From Nitrospiria bacterium (lineage in GTDB: Bacteria; Nitrospirota; Nitrospiria; JACQBZ01), in NCBI GenBank assembly GCA_035498035.1, contig DATKAN010000005.1:1-59947 (forward strand): a stretch of DNA of 59,947 bases. The letters run 5' to 3'. The notes under the pieces are model-generated. The model made no database searches and was not told the origin of the DNA. It saw only the letters and a program-made list of their open reading frames with translations. Positions 36,143 through 44,405 of the stretch are shown here, piece by piece. Both the position numbers and the translations under genes were made by a program. The first letter of the stretch is position 1, and each line of letters starts with the position of its first letter.

Positions 36143-37900
36143 TTAAAACATGGCTTTCATGGAGAAATGAACAAAGAAATCCCCGGCCTGAGTGATCGCG
36201 GCATCCTTCATCGCCCACGCAAAATCCACTCGTCCCTGAAAATAGTCGGTCAGTTTCAATCGCACCCCCCAACCCGCTCCGTCGAGCCGTTGATGGTCGA
36301 TCTGACCGGGGAGCGCCTGCCGGGTCCGGAGGTAGGCCGCATCGTAGAACACGGTAATCTGAACGCTCTCCTTCAAAGGATCGGAGTGGACCGTTGGAAT
36401 TGTCGGAGAAAATAATTCCAGGGTCCAATGGAAGGCGTTGTCGCCCAAGGCCTCGCTTTCCAAATAGCCCCGGACCGAATCGACGCCTCCCGCAAAATAT
36501 TCCTCGGCCGGGATCAGGGGCTCGCTCGCCCACTGCCCGTCGGCCTTTAGAGACAGAGCGGATCCCTTCGGAAGGTCCTGCAGCCGCTCCAGGCCTCCCT
36601 GGAGGATTAGAAAGGTCCCCGTCGATCCGTGGCGGTTTCCGGGATGGTTGATGGGATCCGAGGGATCCCCGCCGAAATCCTCCTTGTCCCCGCCCGGCAC
36701 CATCCCTGCCACATAACCTTTGGCGGTGGCGGAAATTTTCGTCGTCCCCACTCGGTCCTGATAAAGTAGCGTATCGTTGATCGATAGGGGCATGTAATTG
36801 ACCCTATCGCTCACGACCTCTGTCCCCAGCCCGCCGGGAAAGGTGGCCGTGCTTTTATCCAAATGTTTATAATCAAGACCAAGCAGGATCTGTTGAGACA
36901 ATTTCGTGCCGGTATCGAGCGGGATGACATACCGGGCCCCCCCGATATCGGCGTTCCCGGGGATGTTCACGTTCCCCGAGGAGGTCGATATTGCGCCGAC
37001 GGATAACTGCGAATTGCTCTGGGAGAGTGCCCCATAAAAAACGGCTGTTCGACCCGACGTTTTCAGGGGAACGACGTAGCTCAATCCATAGACCTGGACC
37101 TGTCCCCAATCCTCGGGCGTTTGAGTCGTCTGGAAGGTGAGGAGCTGATCCCGGTTGAAGAGATTGGTGTACTGGATTGACCCGTTCAGGCGTTGCTTTG
37201 GCGTGTCCGGAGTGCCCTGGTTATTCCATTCCAGGCTCGCATGAAGCGGAAGACGATCCTTAATGGATAGTTCGAGATCCACCGTTCCGGGCTTTTGACC
37301 CAGCGCGAGGACCGGGTCGATCTCCAGGTCCGGATTGCTGTTGGCCTGGTTCAGTTCCTTAAGGAAGCTTGGTTCGTAAATCAAGAAATCCTCTTTCAGG
37401 GAAGGCAGTCTCGCCAGGATGTCCCGTTTTGAAAAATAGCGGTTTCCCGTAACCCGAACCTCCCCCAGCCGGCTTTCGACGACCGTGAGGCGCACGACCC
37501 CGTTTTCGATTGTCTGCTGCGGGACGATCACCAGAACCGTGGGGTAGCCGGCCTCGCGGTAGGCCTTCTCCAGCGCGGAACGGGCCTGATCGACGTCCTT
37601 CATATGCTGTTGCGGACCCTGATATTTCGAAACGATCTCTTTGACCCTGTCCGGAGTCAGAACCGTATTTCCCTCCACCTGATAATCGCTTATGGCAAAG
37701 GTGATTTCCGCCGGATTCTGGACCGCGGGTGCGGGTGTCGTCGCTTCTTTCGGCGCCTCTCCCGGGGACCCTTCCGCCGGTTCGGCGGTTTTTTGAGGCG
37801 CCTCCGCCGCTCCCTCCGTCTGAGCCTCCGCGTACAACGCCGGAATCGAACCGGAGAAGAAAAAACAAAGAAACAGAATAATCGGCAGGAGACCGTTCAA
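36143..37900 (-). CDS. ShlB/FhaC/HecB-family two-partner secretion transporter
   Basis: A 585-residue outer-membrane Omp85-type transporter: signal peptide ending ALYAEA, an Ala/Glu/Pro-rich linker (~28-65), two POTRA domains (~68-220; YQVEGNTVLTPDRVKEI and VRLTVVESRLGEVRVTGNRYF), then a beta-barrel ending MKAMF with terminal Phe. It secretes the downstream haemagglutinin-like protein. The start is TTG at 37900, overlapping the previous gene's stop (TTGA), with CGGAGAG upstream; no earlier or nearby ATG fits the signal peptide. Confidence 0.92.
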   Translation of the reverse strand: MNGLLPIILFLCFFFSGSIPALYAEAQTEGAAEAPQKTAEPAEGSPGEAPKEATTPAPAVQNPAEITFAISDYQVEGNTVLTPDRVKEIVSKYQGPQQHMKDVDQARSALEKAYREAGYPTVLVIVPQQTIENGVVRLTVVESRLGEVRVTGNRYFSKRDILARLPSLKEDFLIYEPSFLKELNQANSNPDLEIDPVLALGQKPGTVDLELSIKDRLPLHASLEWNNQGTPDTPKQRLNGSIQYTNLFNRDQLLTFQTTQTPEDWGQVQVYGLSYVVPLKTSGRTAVFYGALSQSNSQLSVGAISTSSGNVNIPGNADIGGARYVIPLDTGTKLSQQILLGLDYKHLDKSTATFPGGLGTEVVSDRVNYMPLSINDTLLYQDRVGTTKISATAKGYVAGMVPGGDKEDFGGDPSDPINHPGNRHGSTGTFLILQGGLERLQDLPKGSALSLKADGQWASEPLIPAEEYFAGGVDSVRGYLESEALGDNAFHWTLELFSPTIPTVHSDPLKESVQITVFYDAAYLRTRQALPGQIDHQRLDGAGWGVRLKLTDYFQGRVDFAWAMKDAAITQAGDFFVHFSMKAMF

Positions 37901-38451
37901 TCCCCGGGCTCTCCGGCGGAAGCATCCTGCCCGGGAGGTTCCGTTAAACCGTCGGAAGGCTCTGCCTTTGGGTTTGGAGGATTATCATTTTCTTGCAGTT
38001 CCTTGAGAATCTGCATCGCCTCGGAATCCGCCTCGACCACGGGCGTCAACCAGGTGATCAGGATATGGCGAGTCTCGGGATCCGGTTCGCTTAATATCCG
38101 ATTCAAGACTTCCTGCCGCTGGTATCGTTCTTTTTGTTCATCCGGATCAAGATCGCCCCGTGGATCTTTCAGGTCCGAAAGATACAGCGCGTGGCGAGTA
38201 ACGATCCGGTCGATCTCCGGAGAGGAAGAAATCGGCAAGTCTTGACTCGGAGCGGTCTGGCTCGTCTTCTTGGCCGCGGGGGGGGGAATATGAGAAACTC
38301 CGGAGCCGGATGGAACCGGGTCTCCCGGGCCGCAACTCAGGAGGCCGGCAACCAATGTCGGAAAAGCGGTGATTTTAAATGCGGCGAGGACTGTTGGGCC
38401 GGTGAAACGAACCGCACGGTCGCCCGGCCGCTTCACCCAAAACGATAACAT
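37897..38451 (-). CDS. Putative lipoprotein in the two-partner secretion operon
   Basis: A 184-residue protein with a hydrophobic N-terminal segment ending in the lipobox LLSC (~Cys40), a Pro/Ser-rich linker and a charged helical middle (PEIDRIVTRHALYLSDLKD, RYQRQEVLNRIL). No family is recognised. GGAGG 6 bases before the ATG supports the start. It is the first gene of the apparent operon running through FhaC, the exoprotein, ExbB, ExbD and TonB. It may be an accessory of secretion. Confidence 0.7.
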   Translation of the reverse strand: MLSFWVKRPGDRAVRFTGPTVLAAFKITAFPTLVAGLLSCGPGDPVPSGSGVSHIPPPAAKKTSQTAPSQDLPISSSPEIDRIVTRHALYLSDLKDPRGDLDPDEQKERYQRQEVLNRILSEPDPETRHILITWLTPVVEADSEAMQILKELQENDNPPNPKAEPSDGLTEPPGQDASAGEPGD

Positions 38452-38521
38452 TCCCGACCTCCGCTTGTTAATTTGGAAATGATCAATCGTTGGATCTTGT
38501 TCTTCTCAGGTTATCTGAACC

Positions 38522-39934
38522 TCAAGAATCGATTAAATTCCTGTAAACTCGCTTGAAGGATCGCACGAGCCGGAGCGGCCCCAATCGAATCAAGCGTCCG
38601 CGGATCCGGCCGATCCAGGGTCGGCGGAGCGCGAAGGAAGCGGTGATCCGTTTTAGGCGGTCATCGACATCGCCATGTCCGGGATCCATGAGTTGGATCC
38701 TTCGGTAGACATCCGCGGCTTCCCGAAATTTTCCCCGGATTTCCAGAGCCAGCGCCGTTTCATAACGAACCCGGACCGTCTCCCGATCCGGAGCGGAATG
38801 GTCCGACAAGGCGGTCCGGAAAGAACGCAGCCCCTCTTCGATCCGGCCCGCGTCCCGGTGGCAGAGGCCGGCCTGGAAATGAGCCTTCAGCCAATACCCC
38901 GGAGCCTGAGCCGCTTTTTCGAAGAATCGGATCGCTTCATCGTATTGCCCGTCCTGTCGCAATTCCATCCCTTTCCGGTAAGCCGAATCCGGGACCTCTC
39001 CCGATCCCCCGGCCGGACGATGCCGTTCCTCCCGGTGGGACCCGTTGCCGTTGGCGCCATGGACTCCTATTTTCGTTTCCCTTTCCCGAAGGTATGGAGT
39101 CAGATCGACGTTCTCGTCAAAGGGAACGATCCCCCCCGCGACCCGGTCCGAAGCCGCCTCCGCGACCACCCTGGCCGAAATGTTCCGGGCCGATTCGGCG
39201 AATCCGTAAACGAGAGATCGTTCGCAGACCTGATTGATCAACCGGGGAATGCCGCCCGTAAGACGATAAATCAGGGGAAAGACCGCATCCTCGAAAAGAG
39301 GGAACTCCCCCCCGGCCGTTTTGAGGCGGTGCCGGATATACTGGGTCGTTTCCTCCGCATTCATCGGTTCCAGGTGATACTCCGCGTCAATCCGCTGGGC
39401 GAACTGGACCATGTCGGGCCGACGTAAGAGATCCCTCAGACCGGGCTGGCCGGAGAGCACGATTTGAAGAACCGGATCTTTTCCGGAGTTCAGGTTCGAC
39501 AGGAGCCTCAGTTCCTCCAGCATCGCCGGAGTAAGATTCTGCGCCTCGTCCACCGCCAACACCACCCGGCGCTTTTCGGCCTGCTCCCGCTCCAGGAAAT
39601 CCGAGAAGTGGCGGTAGGCGACCACCGGATCCTGGCTCTTGGAACGCAGTTTGAAAACCGGCGGTATCCATGGCATCAAACTCTGGACCTGCGCGTGGGT
39701 ATTGGAGATCATTCCGACCGTGAGTTCCCGCCCGGCTTCCACGATCATTTTTCGCAACAGAAGGCTTTTGCCCGTTCCGATCTCACCGGTGATGACCACG
39801 AATCCGGATCGATTGAACAGACCGTATGCGAGTACGTTCAATGCCGCAGCGTGTATGGAGCTCTTGTAAAAAAAATCCGGATCCGGAAGCAGAGAAAACG
39901 GTTTTTCACGGAAACCGTAATACGATTCATACAT
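38522..39934 (-). CDS. ExeA/GspA-like AAA ATPase with C-terminal TPR region (exosortase-locus type)
   Basis: A 470-residue protein. Residues ~1-265 are an AAA ATPase of the ExeA family: start YYGFREKPFSLLPDPDFFY, Walker A GEIGTGKS, Walker B VVLAVDEAQNL, and the GGIPRLINQVCE helix. Residues ~320-430 contain TPR-like pairs (GMELRQDGQYDEAIRFFEKA, FQAGLCHRDAGRIEEGLRSF). The ATPase half matches the type regularly encoded in exosortase/PEP-CTERM exopolysaccharide loci. The TPR half is an added protein-binding module. It starts 11 bases after the BY-kinase-like gene's stop. It may couple ATP hydrolysis to assembly of the export machinery. Confidence 0.85.
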   Translation of the reverse strand: MYESYYGFREKPFSLLPDPDFFYKSSIHAAALNVLAYGLFNRSGFVVITGEIGTGKSLLLRKMIVEAGRELTVGMISNTHAQVQSLMPWIPPVFKLRSKSQDPVVAYRHFSDFLEREQAEKRRVVLAVDEAQNLTPAMLEELRLLSNLNSGKDPVLQIVLSGQPGLRDLLRRPDMVQFAQRIDAEYHLEPMNAEETTQYIRHRLKTAGGEFPLFEDAVFPLIYRLTGGIPRLINQVCERSLVYGFAESARNISARVVAEAASDRVAGGIVPFDENVDLTPYLRERETKIGVHGANGNGSHREERHRPAGGSGEVPDSAYRKGMELRQDGQYDEAIRFFEKAAQAPGYWLKAHFQAGLCHRDAGRIEEGLRSFRTALSDHSAPDRETVRVRYETALALEIRGKFREAADVYRRIQLMDPGHGDVDDRLKRITASFALRRPWIGRIRGRLIRLGPLRLVRSFKRVYRNLIDS

Positions 39935-39944
39935 CGACTTTCCC

Positions 39945-40763
39945 CTAACTGGATGGCTTGGTTTGCGGCGCCGTTCCTTTTCCCCGTTCTTTGTTCAGTA
40001 CCACCCCGACGAGAGGAACCGCCCGGAGGACCTGGAGGGCCTTCTCGATCTCTTCCCGTTTGGTCCGTCCCGCTTCCACCACCAGCAGCAGGGCGTCCAG
40101 ATGGGGGGAAAAAGCCAGGACATCGGCCGAATAAAATAGCGGGGGGAGATCGAAGAGCACCATCCGGGCCGGATAACGGTGCTTCATCTCCTCGGTCATG
40201 GCGACCATCTTCGGCGACGTGAGCCGTTCCGCGGAACGTCCCAAGGGTCGTCCCCCCGGAAGCAGGACCAGACGTCCCAGGCCCGGGTGGACCAGAAGGG
40301 AACCGAGGGATCGATCCTCCGTCAGGTATTCGGCCAGCCCCGGGTTCGTCCCGATTCCAAGGACACGATGGACCCCCGGGTTCGGCAAATCCGCGTCGAC
40401 CAGGAGAACCGTCTGACCCTCCTCCATCGCCAGGCTGATCGCCAGGTTTACGGCGGTGACGGTCTTCCCTTCCTTTTCGCCGGGGCTCGTCACCCCGAGC
40501 AGGTTCCACCCGTTTTCCCGCATGCGGTGAAGGACCTGCGTCCGGAGGATTTTATATGCGTGGCCAAACTCATTTTCCTCAAAGGCCGCAATGATCCGAT
40601 GTTCCCGCATGTGGGAAAGCGGCGCTTCCACCGAACGGGTCTGTTTATAAATGATGCTTCCGGGCGGACCTCCGCGCGAATCCGGGCGGCGGGAAAGGGT
40701 CGGGATCTCCTGGGGTTCCCGATTCCCTTTCGCCCGATCGAGTGCGATCCGGAGCCTATCCAT
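39945..40763 (-). CDS. CpsD/CapB-like tyrosine-kinase-family ATPase
   Basis: A 272-residue BY-kinase-type P-loop protein: Walker A-like SPGEKEGKTVTAVNLA (~93-108), Walker A' LLVDADLPNPGVHRVLG and Walker B MVLFDLPPLFY. It fits the autokinases encoded beside chain-length proteins in exosortase loci. The C-terminal tail (KGTAPQTKPSS) has no tyrosine cluster, so classical tail autophosphorylation is not expected. AAAGGGA 6 bases before the ATG supports the start. It lies between the ATPase and Wzz genes and probably acts with the Wzz protein to control chain length. Confidence 0.85.
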   Translation of the reverse strand: MDRLRIALDRAKGNREPQEIPTLSRRPDSRGGPPGSIIYKQTRSVEAPLSHMREHRIIAAFEENEFGHAYKILRTQVLHRMRENGWNLLGVTSPGEKEGKTVTAVNLAISLAMEEGQTVLLVDADLPNPGVHRVLGIGTNPGLAEYLTEDRSLGSLLVHPGLGRLVLLPGGRPLGRSAERLTSPKMVAMTEEMKHRYPARMVLFDLPPLFYSADVLAFSPHLDALLLVVEAGRTKREEIEKALQVLRAVPLVGVVLNKERGKGTAPQTKPSS

Positions 40764-40785
40764 GGTTCGTCCCTTTCATTGGCCT

Positions 40786-42531
40786 TCACCCCAAGCCGAT
40801 TTTTCTCAGAATCATGAACCAAATGACATCGAGCGGAAGCCACAGGAAGTGGACCGCCATCAAAGAGACGATGAGGAGACCGACGCCGCCCCCGATGAGT
40901 CTCCTTTTCATCCGGACGGACCGCTTCCGGTCTTCCTCGTTGGGCATGTAGGGGATCACCGCCAGGGGAGGCGCCTGGCTGAGCAGGCCGAGGGCCCGTG
41001 CGGTATGGACGGAATGGTCCAAATTTTCCGCCGCCGCCCCGGAGCCGATGCCGCCGGCGGCGGCCAGAACGAGGCTGAGAAAAACGAGGATGCCCCGTTT
41101 CGGCTTTTCCGGTTTTTCGGGAAGGGCCGGGGGATCGATCAGGGAAAAGCGCTCCCCTTTGCGCTGGGCTTCCAAAACCTCGGAAACCTGGGCCTCCACC
41201 AGTTTGGACCGGATTTCCCTATATTTCTCAGCGGAATTATCCCGGTCGCGAGTCAAGTCCAGGTATTCCTGCTCGATCATCGGGGTTTTTTCCAGCCGAA
41301 GGGCGAGTTCGTCGGCGCGGGCTTTCATTTCGGCCCGCGTGGCCTTCATCGCCTTTAAATCGTTGCGGGCCGACGCGAGCTGCGATTGGGTCATAATATA
41401 CGCCGGATTTTCCGGCTTGACCGGCGCGGGTTCTCCCGCACCCGGCCGGGCCCGGGCGATCGCGTGTTCAAGGGATGCGATGACCTTCCGGGTCCGGATG
41501 ACATCGGGATGGTCTTCCCCATACCGCTCCAAAAGGCCGTCCAGGTTCGCCCGGGCGGCGGTGAGCTGTTTCGAAAGTTCATCCGTGTCGTCCGCCTCCC
41601 CGACATCCTTCTCAAGCGCGTCGATCTCCCGCTTCATCTTGATCACATCGGGATGCTGCGCCGACAAGTAGGACGCGCTGCTCGCGTACTGGGCCCGGAG
41701 GGCCTTGAGCCGCTCCTCCTGGTCCAGGATCCGCTCCCCGGAGGTGGTGATGATCGGCGTGTTGGGCTTCAGCGTCGCCAATTGGCCTTCGAGAGAGATT
41801 TTTTTTTCCTCCAGGGCGCGGACCTGTTGGTCCACGCCGATCAGCTCCTGGTCGACCTGGTTTAACAACTGCATGTTCAACTGGGTCAGTTCGGGCAGGG
41901 CCCCCTTGGCGTGCTCCTTGAACGCCGAAATCTTTTTTTCCAGATCCCGGATATGGCCGGAAAGTCGTTGGGCCTGGCTTTTGAGGAACACCGTGGTCTC
42001 CTGGGCGTTACGTTCGCGGGTTCTAAGATTCTCCGACAGGAAAAGACTGGTCAGCTCGTTGGCGACTTTCTGGGCCCGTTCCGGAGTTTCCCCGTCGTAC
42101 GCCAGGGTGAAGGCGATGGTGGCGTGCGTCGGCTGGCCGGTGCGGTGATCCACGACCTCCGCGCTGATTACCTCGAGCTTGATGTCGTTCACGAAGCGCA
42201 CCAGGACTTCTTCCGTGGTTTCGCGGCGCCGCTCGCCGGCGTAAAGCCCGTATTGCTCGACGATTTTCCAAAGGTTTGAGCGGGTCATGACCTGGTGCTT
42301 GATCGTTTCGATTCGCTGATCGGCATAGCTGGTGACGGTGGACCGCACCAGATCCGGAGGCACTTCCTGCTCCTCGATCAAAATGGTGGCCGTCGAACGA
42401 TAGGACGGCGGCAGGAGGAAGGACACCAGGATTCCGGCGATAAAGAGCCCGGCCGCGGGCAATAAAATCTGAACCTTCCTCCTCCGAATGAGATCCAGAT
42501 ATTCCCTGAAGTCTTTTTTCCCGTCATCCAT
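40786..42531 (-). CDS. Polysaccharide chain-length determinant (Wzz/GNVR family)
   Basis: A 581-residue inner-membrane co-polymerase: N-terminal helix (ILLPAAGLFIAGILVSFLL), a periplasmic domain with long coiled coils (~160-480), the GNVR-type segment EYLDLTRDRDNSAEKYREI, and two C-terminal helices (~492-515 and ~545-565). The coiled coil includes two related segments, HPDVIKMKREIDALEK and HPDVIRTRKVIASLEH, suggesting an internal duplication. It resembles the chain-length protein of exosortase-associated loci. It sets the length of the exported polymer together with the BY-kinase-like protein. Confidence 0.9.
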   Translation of the reverse strand: MDDGKKDFREYLDLIRRRKVQILLPAAGLFIAGILVSFLLPPSYRSTATILIEEQEVPPDLVRSTVTSYADQRIETIKHQVMTRSNLWKIVEQYGLYAGERRRETTEEVLVRFVNDIKLEVISAEVVDHRTGQPTHATIAFTLAYDGETPERAQKVANELTSLFLSENLRTRERNAQETTVFLKSQAQRLSGHIRDLEKKISAFKEHAKGALPELTQLNMQLLNQVDQELIGVDQQVRALEEKKISLEGQLATLKPNTPIITTSGERILDQEERLKALRAQYASSASYLSAQHPDVIKMKREIDALEKDVGEADDTDELSKQLTAARANLDGLLERYGEDHPDVIRTRKVIASLEHAIARARPGAGEPAPVKPENPAYIMTQSQLASARNDLKAMKATRAEMKARADELALRLEKTPMIEQEYLDLTRDRDNSAEKYREIRSKLVEAQVSEVLEAQRKGERFSLIDPPALPEKPEKPKRGILVFLSLVLAAAGGIGSGAAAENLDHSVHTARALGLLSQAPPLAVIPYMPNEEDRKRSVRMKRRLIGGGVGLLIVSLMAVHFLWLPLDVIWFMILRKIGLG

Positions 42532-42584
42532 CGAAGCCGGCCCCTTGAATCGGATTTTCGCCTGAGCGTTTTACCATCGCCTCT

Positions 42585-43751
42585 TCACCGCGACATCGCC
42601 ATTTTCGAGCCGGTATAGGTCGTGATCAAATAGACGGTGTTGGAGAACGGCCGAACGGGGGTATGGTATTGGCGCTGTTCCTGATAAAGATAGGAGGCCC
42701 CCAGCGACCAGCGTTCGTTCCATTTCCAGTCCCAATGCTGTTCGACACGAACGAACCGGCTGTCGGGAATCTTTCCCCCCGTCGCCACCGGATGATCGAG
42801 GAAGAGGTCGAAAATCAACGAGGCGGACAGGGTCGTCGTCATCGTTTTTTGAAGGAATAAATAAGGATGATTGACCAGGATGACGTACCCGGAACCGCTC
42901 GGTTCGGTTTCCCGTGTGAGTCCGCCTCGGACCAGGACGGTTTCAAACGCCTTCTCCATTTTCAGGTCCCCGACCCAACCCTGCCCTCGATCATGAAATT
43001 CGTAAAGGGCCGTCTGAATTTTCGAAGTCGTGTTGCGCGTTCCCGCGCTCGCGTCCGCGTGAAACGTTTCGGAAAAATCGTGCGCCAGACCGATCCGGGC
43101 GCCGTATTCGAACGACCGGGAGACCACCGTCAGCGCCCGGTAGGAAGAATAATAAGCGCCCAAGGTGGATTGATCCCGCTCGGAGAGCTTGTATCTCATC
43201 TGGACCGTCCCCTGCTGGTCCTGGTAGTTGATGAGGGTCGGATCGAAATAGTGCGCGGCGGAAAAGGTATAGTCGGCCTGGAGGACGGCCTTTTCGCTCA
43301 GCGTATGGGTCCATTTGGGTTCCAGTTTGAGGTAATCCCGTCGCGCCCAAACCAGGGGTTTCCCGGTCTGATTCAATTCGCTCGTCAAGGTCTGATCCTG
43401 CGTGTATAAAGTGTCCAATCCCAAGCTGTCCCGCTCCAGGGTATAAAGCCCCGAGACGGTGTAGTACTGATCCGTTCGGTTCAGGGTCTGCTCCGTCGGA
43501 TAGCGGATGATATTCACCAGGAGACTCCCCTGAAGGTCCAATCGTTCCGCCCGCGCTTCGAACTTCAAATCGGGGGAAAAGGTGACCCCGGCCGCCGGAT
43601 GATGTTCAGCGACGAAGGTCGGGTTATCCTCGTATTGGCCCTTCACGCTCATCGAGGGTTCCAGCGACCATTCGGTTGCGGCCGCCCCTTGGGAAAGGAC
43701 CAGTAAAATTCCGACGGTCCATGCCCCGGTTCTTCTCAAGAACGGCCCCAT
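42585..43751 (-). CDS. Outer-membrane beta-barrel protein of exopolysaccharide locus
   Basis: A 388-residue exported protein with signal peptide ending SQGAAA-TEW. The mature part is made of alternating beta-strands (LDLQGSLLVNIIRYPTEQT, YYTVSGLYTLERDSLGLD, WSLGASYLYQEQRQYH), consistent with a barrel of 16 or more strands. Proteins like this occur in exosortase/PEP-CTERM polysaccharide loci next to the export genes and are thought to form or assist the outer-membrane exit. No clear Shine-Dalgarno is visible before 43751. Confidence 0.8.
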   Translation of the reverse strand: MGPFLRRTGAWTVGILLVLSQGAAATEWSLEPSMSVKGQYEDNPTFVAEHHPAAGVTFSPDLKFEARAERLDLQGSLLVNIIRYPTEQTLNRTDQYYTVSGLYTLERDSLGLDTLYTQDQTLTSELNQTGKPLVWARRDYLKLEPKWTHTLSEKAVLQADYTFSAAHYFDPTLINYQDQQGTVQMRYKLSERDQSTLGAYYSSYRALTVVSRSFEYGARIGLAHDFSETFHADASAGTRNTTSKIQTALYEFHDRGQGWVGDLKMEKAFETVLVRGGLTRETEPSGSGYVILVNHPYLFLQKTMTTTLSASLIFDLFLDHPVATGGKIPDSRFVRVEQHWDWKWNERWSLGASYLYQEQRQYHTPVRPFSNTVYLITTYTGSKMAMSR

Positions 43752-43801
43752 GATGAATCAGAAACCGGCCGTTGTTCTGTCCGATCTTCGCCCCGAGTTC
43801 T

Positions 43802-44383
43802 TCATGGAACCACGATCACGTCCCCCCGTTGAAGGAGGATGTTCTGTTCCAGGTGGTTCCCCTTTTTCACATCGCCGTAGCGAAACGGATAGGTCCGTTG
43901 GTTGCCCTGCTCCCAACGCAGCACCTTGATCCCGTTTTCGGAGGCGTACGGCGTCATCCCGCCGGCGAGGCTCAGCGCCTGCATGACGTTGGAGTAATGG
44001 CCGACGAGATATTCGCCCGGACGGTTCACTTTCCCGATCACGTAAATCTTATAGCTGTTCACTTTCGTCACCGCGACCGATACGGTCGGTTCGGGGATGA
44101 ACGGCGATAGGCGCTGCCGGATATCCTTTCGGAGTTCCTCGGCGGTTCTCCCCTCGGCCTGGACCTCCCCGATCAGCGGGAATGAAATCATTCCGTCCGG
44201 ACGGACCAGCACCTCGCGGGTCAGGCTATCGTCCTTCCAAACCGAGATCTGCAAAACGTCCTCCGGTCCCAGGCGGTATCCGAGATCCGTGGGTGTTCCA
44301 TCCGTTATCGCACCGACCGGAACCGGCAGAAGGCACAACGCCGCCGATGCCACAATGGCCCATGCGGTCTCAAACCCTTTCAC
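43802..44383 (-). CDS. Wza-like polysaccharide export protein
   Basis: A 193-residue exported protein starting at GTG 44383, with AAGGAG 8 bases upstream. It has a signal peptide (WAIVASAALCLLPVPVGA) without lipobox cysteine. The Poly_export domain (~30-110: YRLGPEDVLQISVWKDDSL, VRPDGMISFPLIGEV) is followed by one SLBB domain (~115-190: YVIGKVNRPGEYLVG). It is shorter than Wza (about 380 residues), as is common in exosortase loci. It probably forms the periplasmic/outer-membrane conduit together with the beta-barrel encoded next. Confidence 0.9.
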   Translation of the reverse strand: MKGFETAWAIVASAALCLLPVPVGAITDGTPTDLGYRLGPEDVLQISVWKDDSLTREVLVRPDGMISFPLIGEVQAEGRTAEELRKDIRQRLSPFIPEPTVSVAVTKVNSYKIYVIGKVNRPGEYLVGHYSNVMQALSLAGGMTPYASENGIKVLRWEQGNQRTYPFRYGDVKKGNHLEQNILLQRGDVIVVP

Positions 44384-44405
44384 GCGACGGTCTCCTTCCC
44401 TTCCA

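Noticed and set aside
32568-36146. Long plus-strand open frames (581 and 391 codons) opposite the haemagglutinin-like gene
   Set aside because: High-GC antisense shadows: Arg/Asp/Pro-rich, no recognisable domain. The minus frame has the secretion domain and signal peptide.
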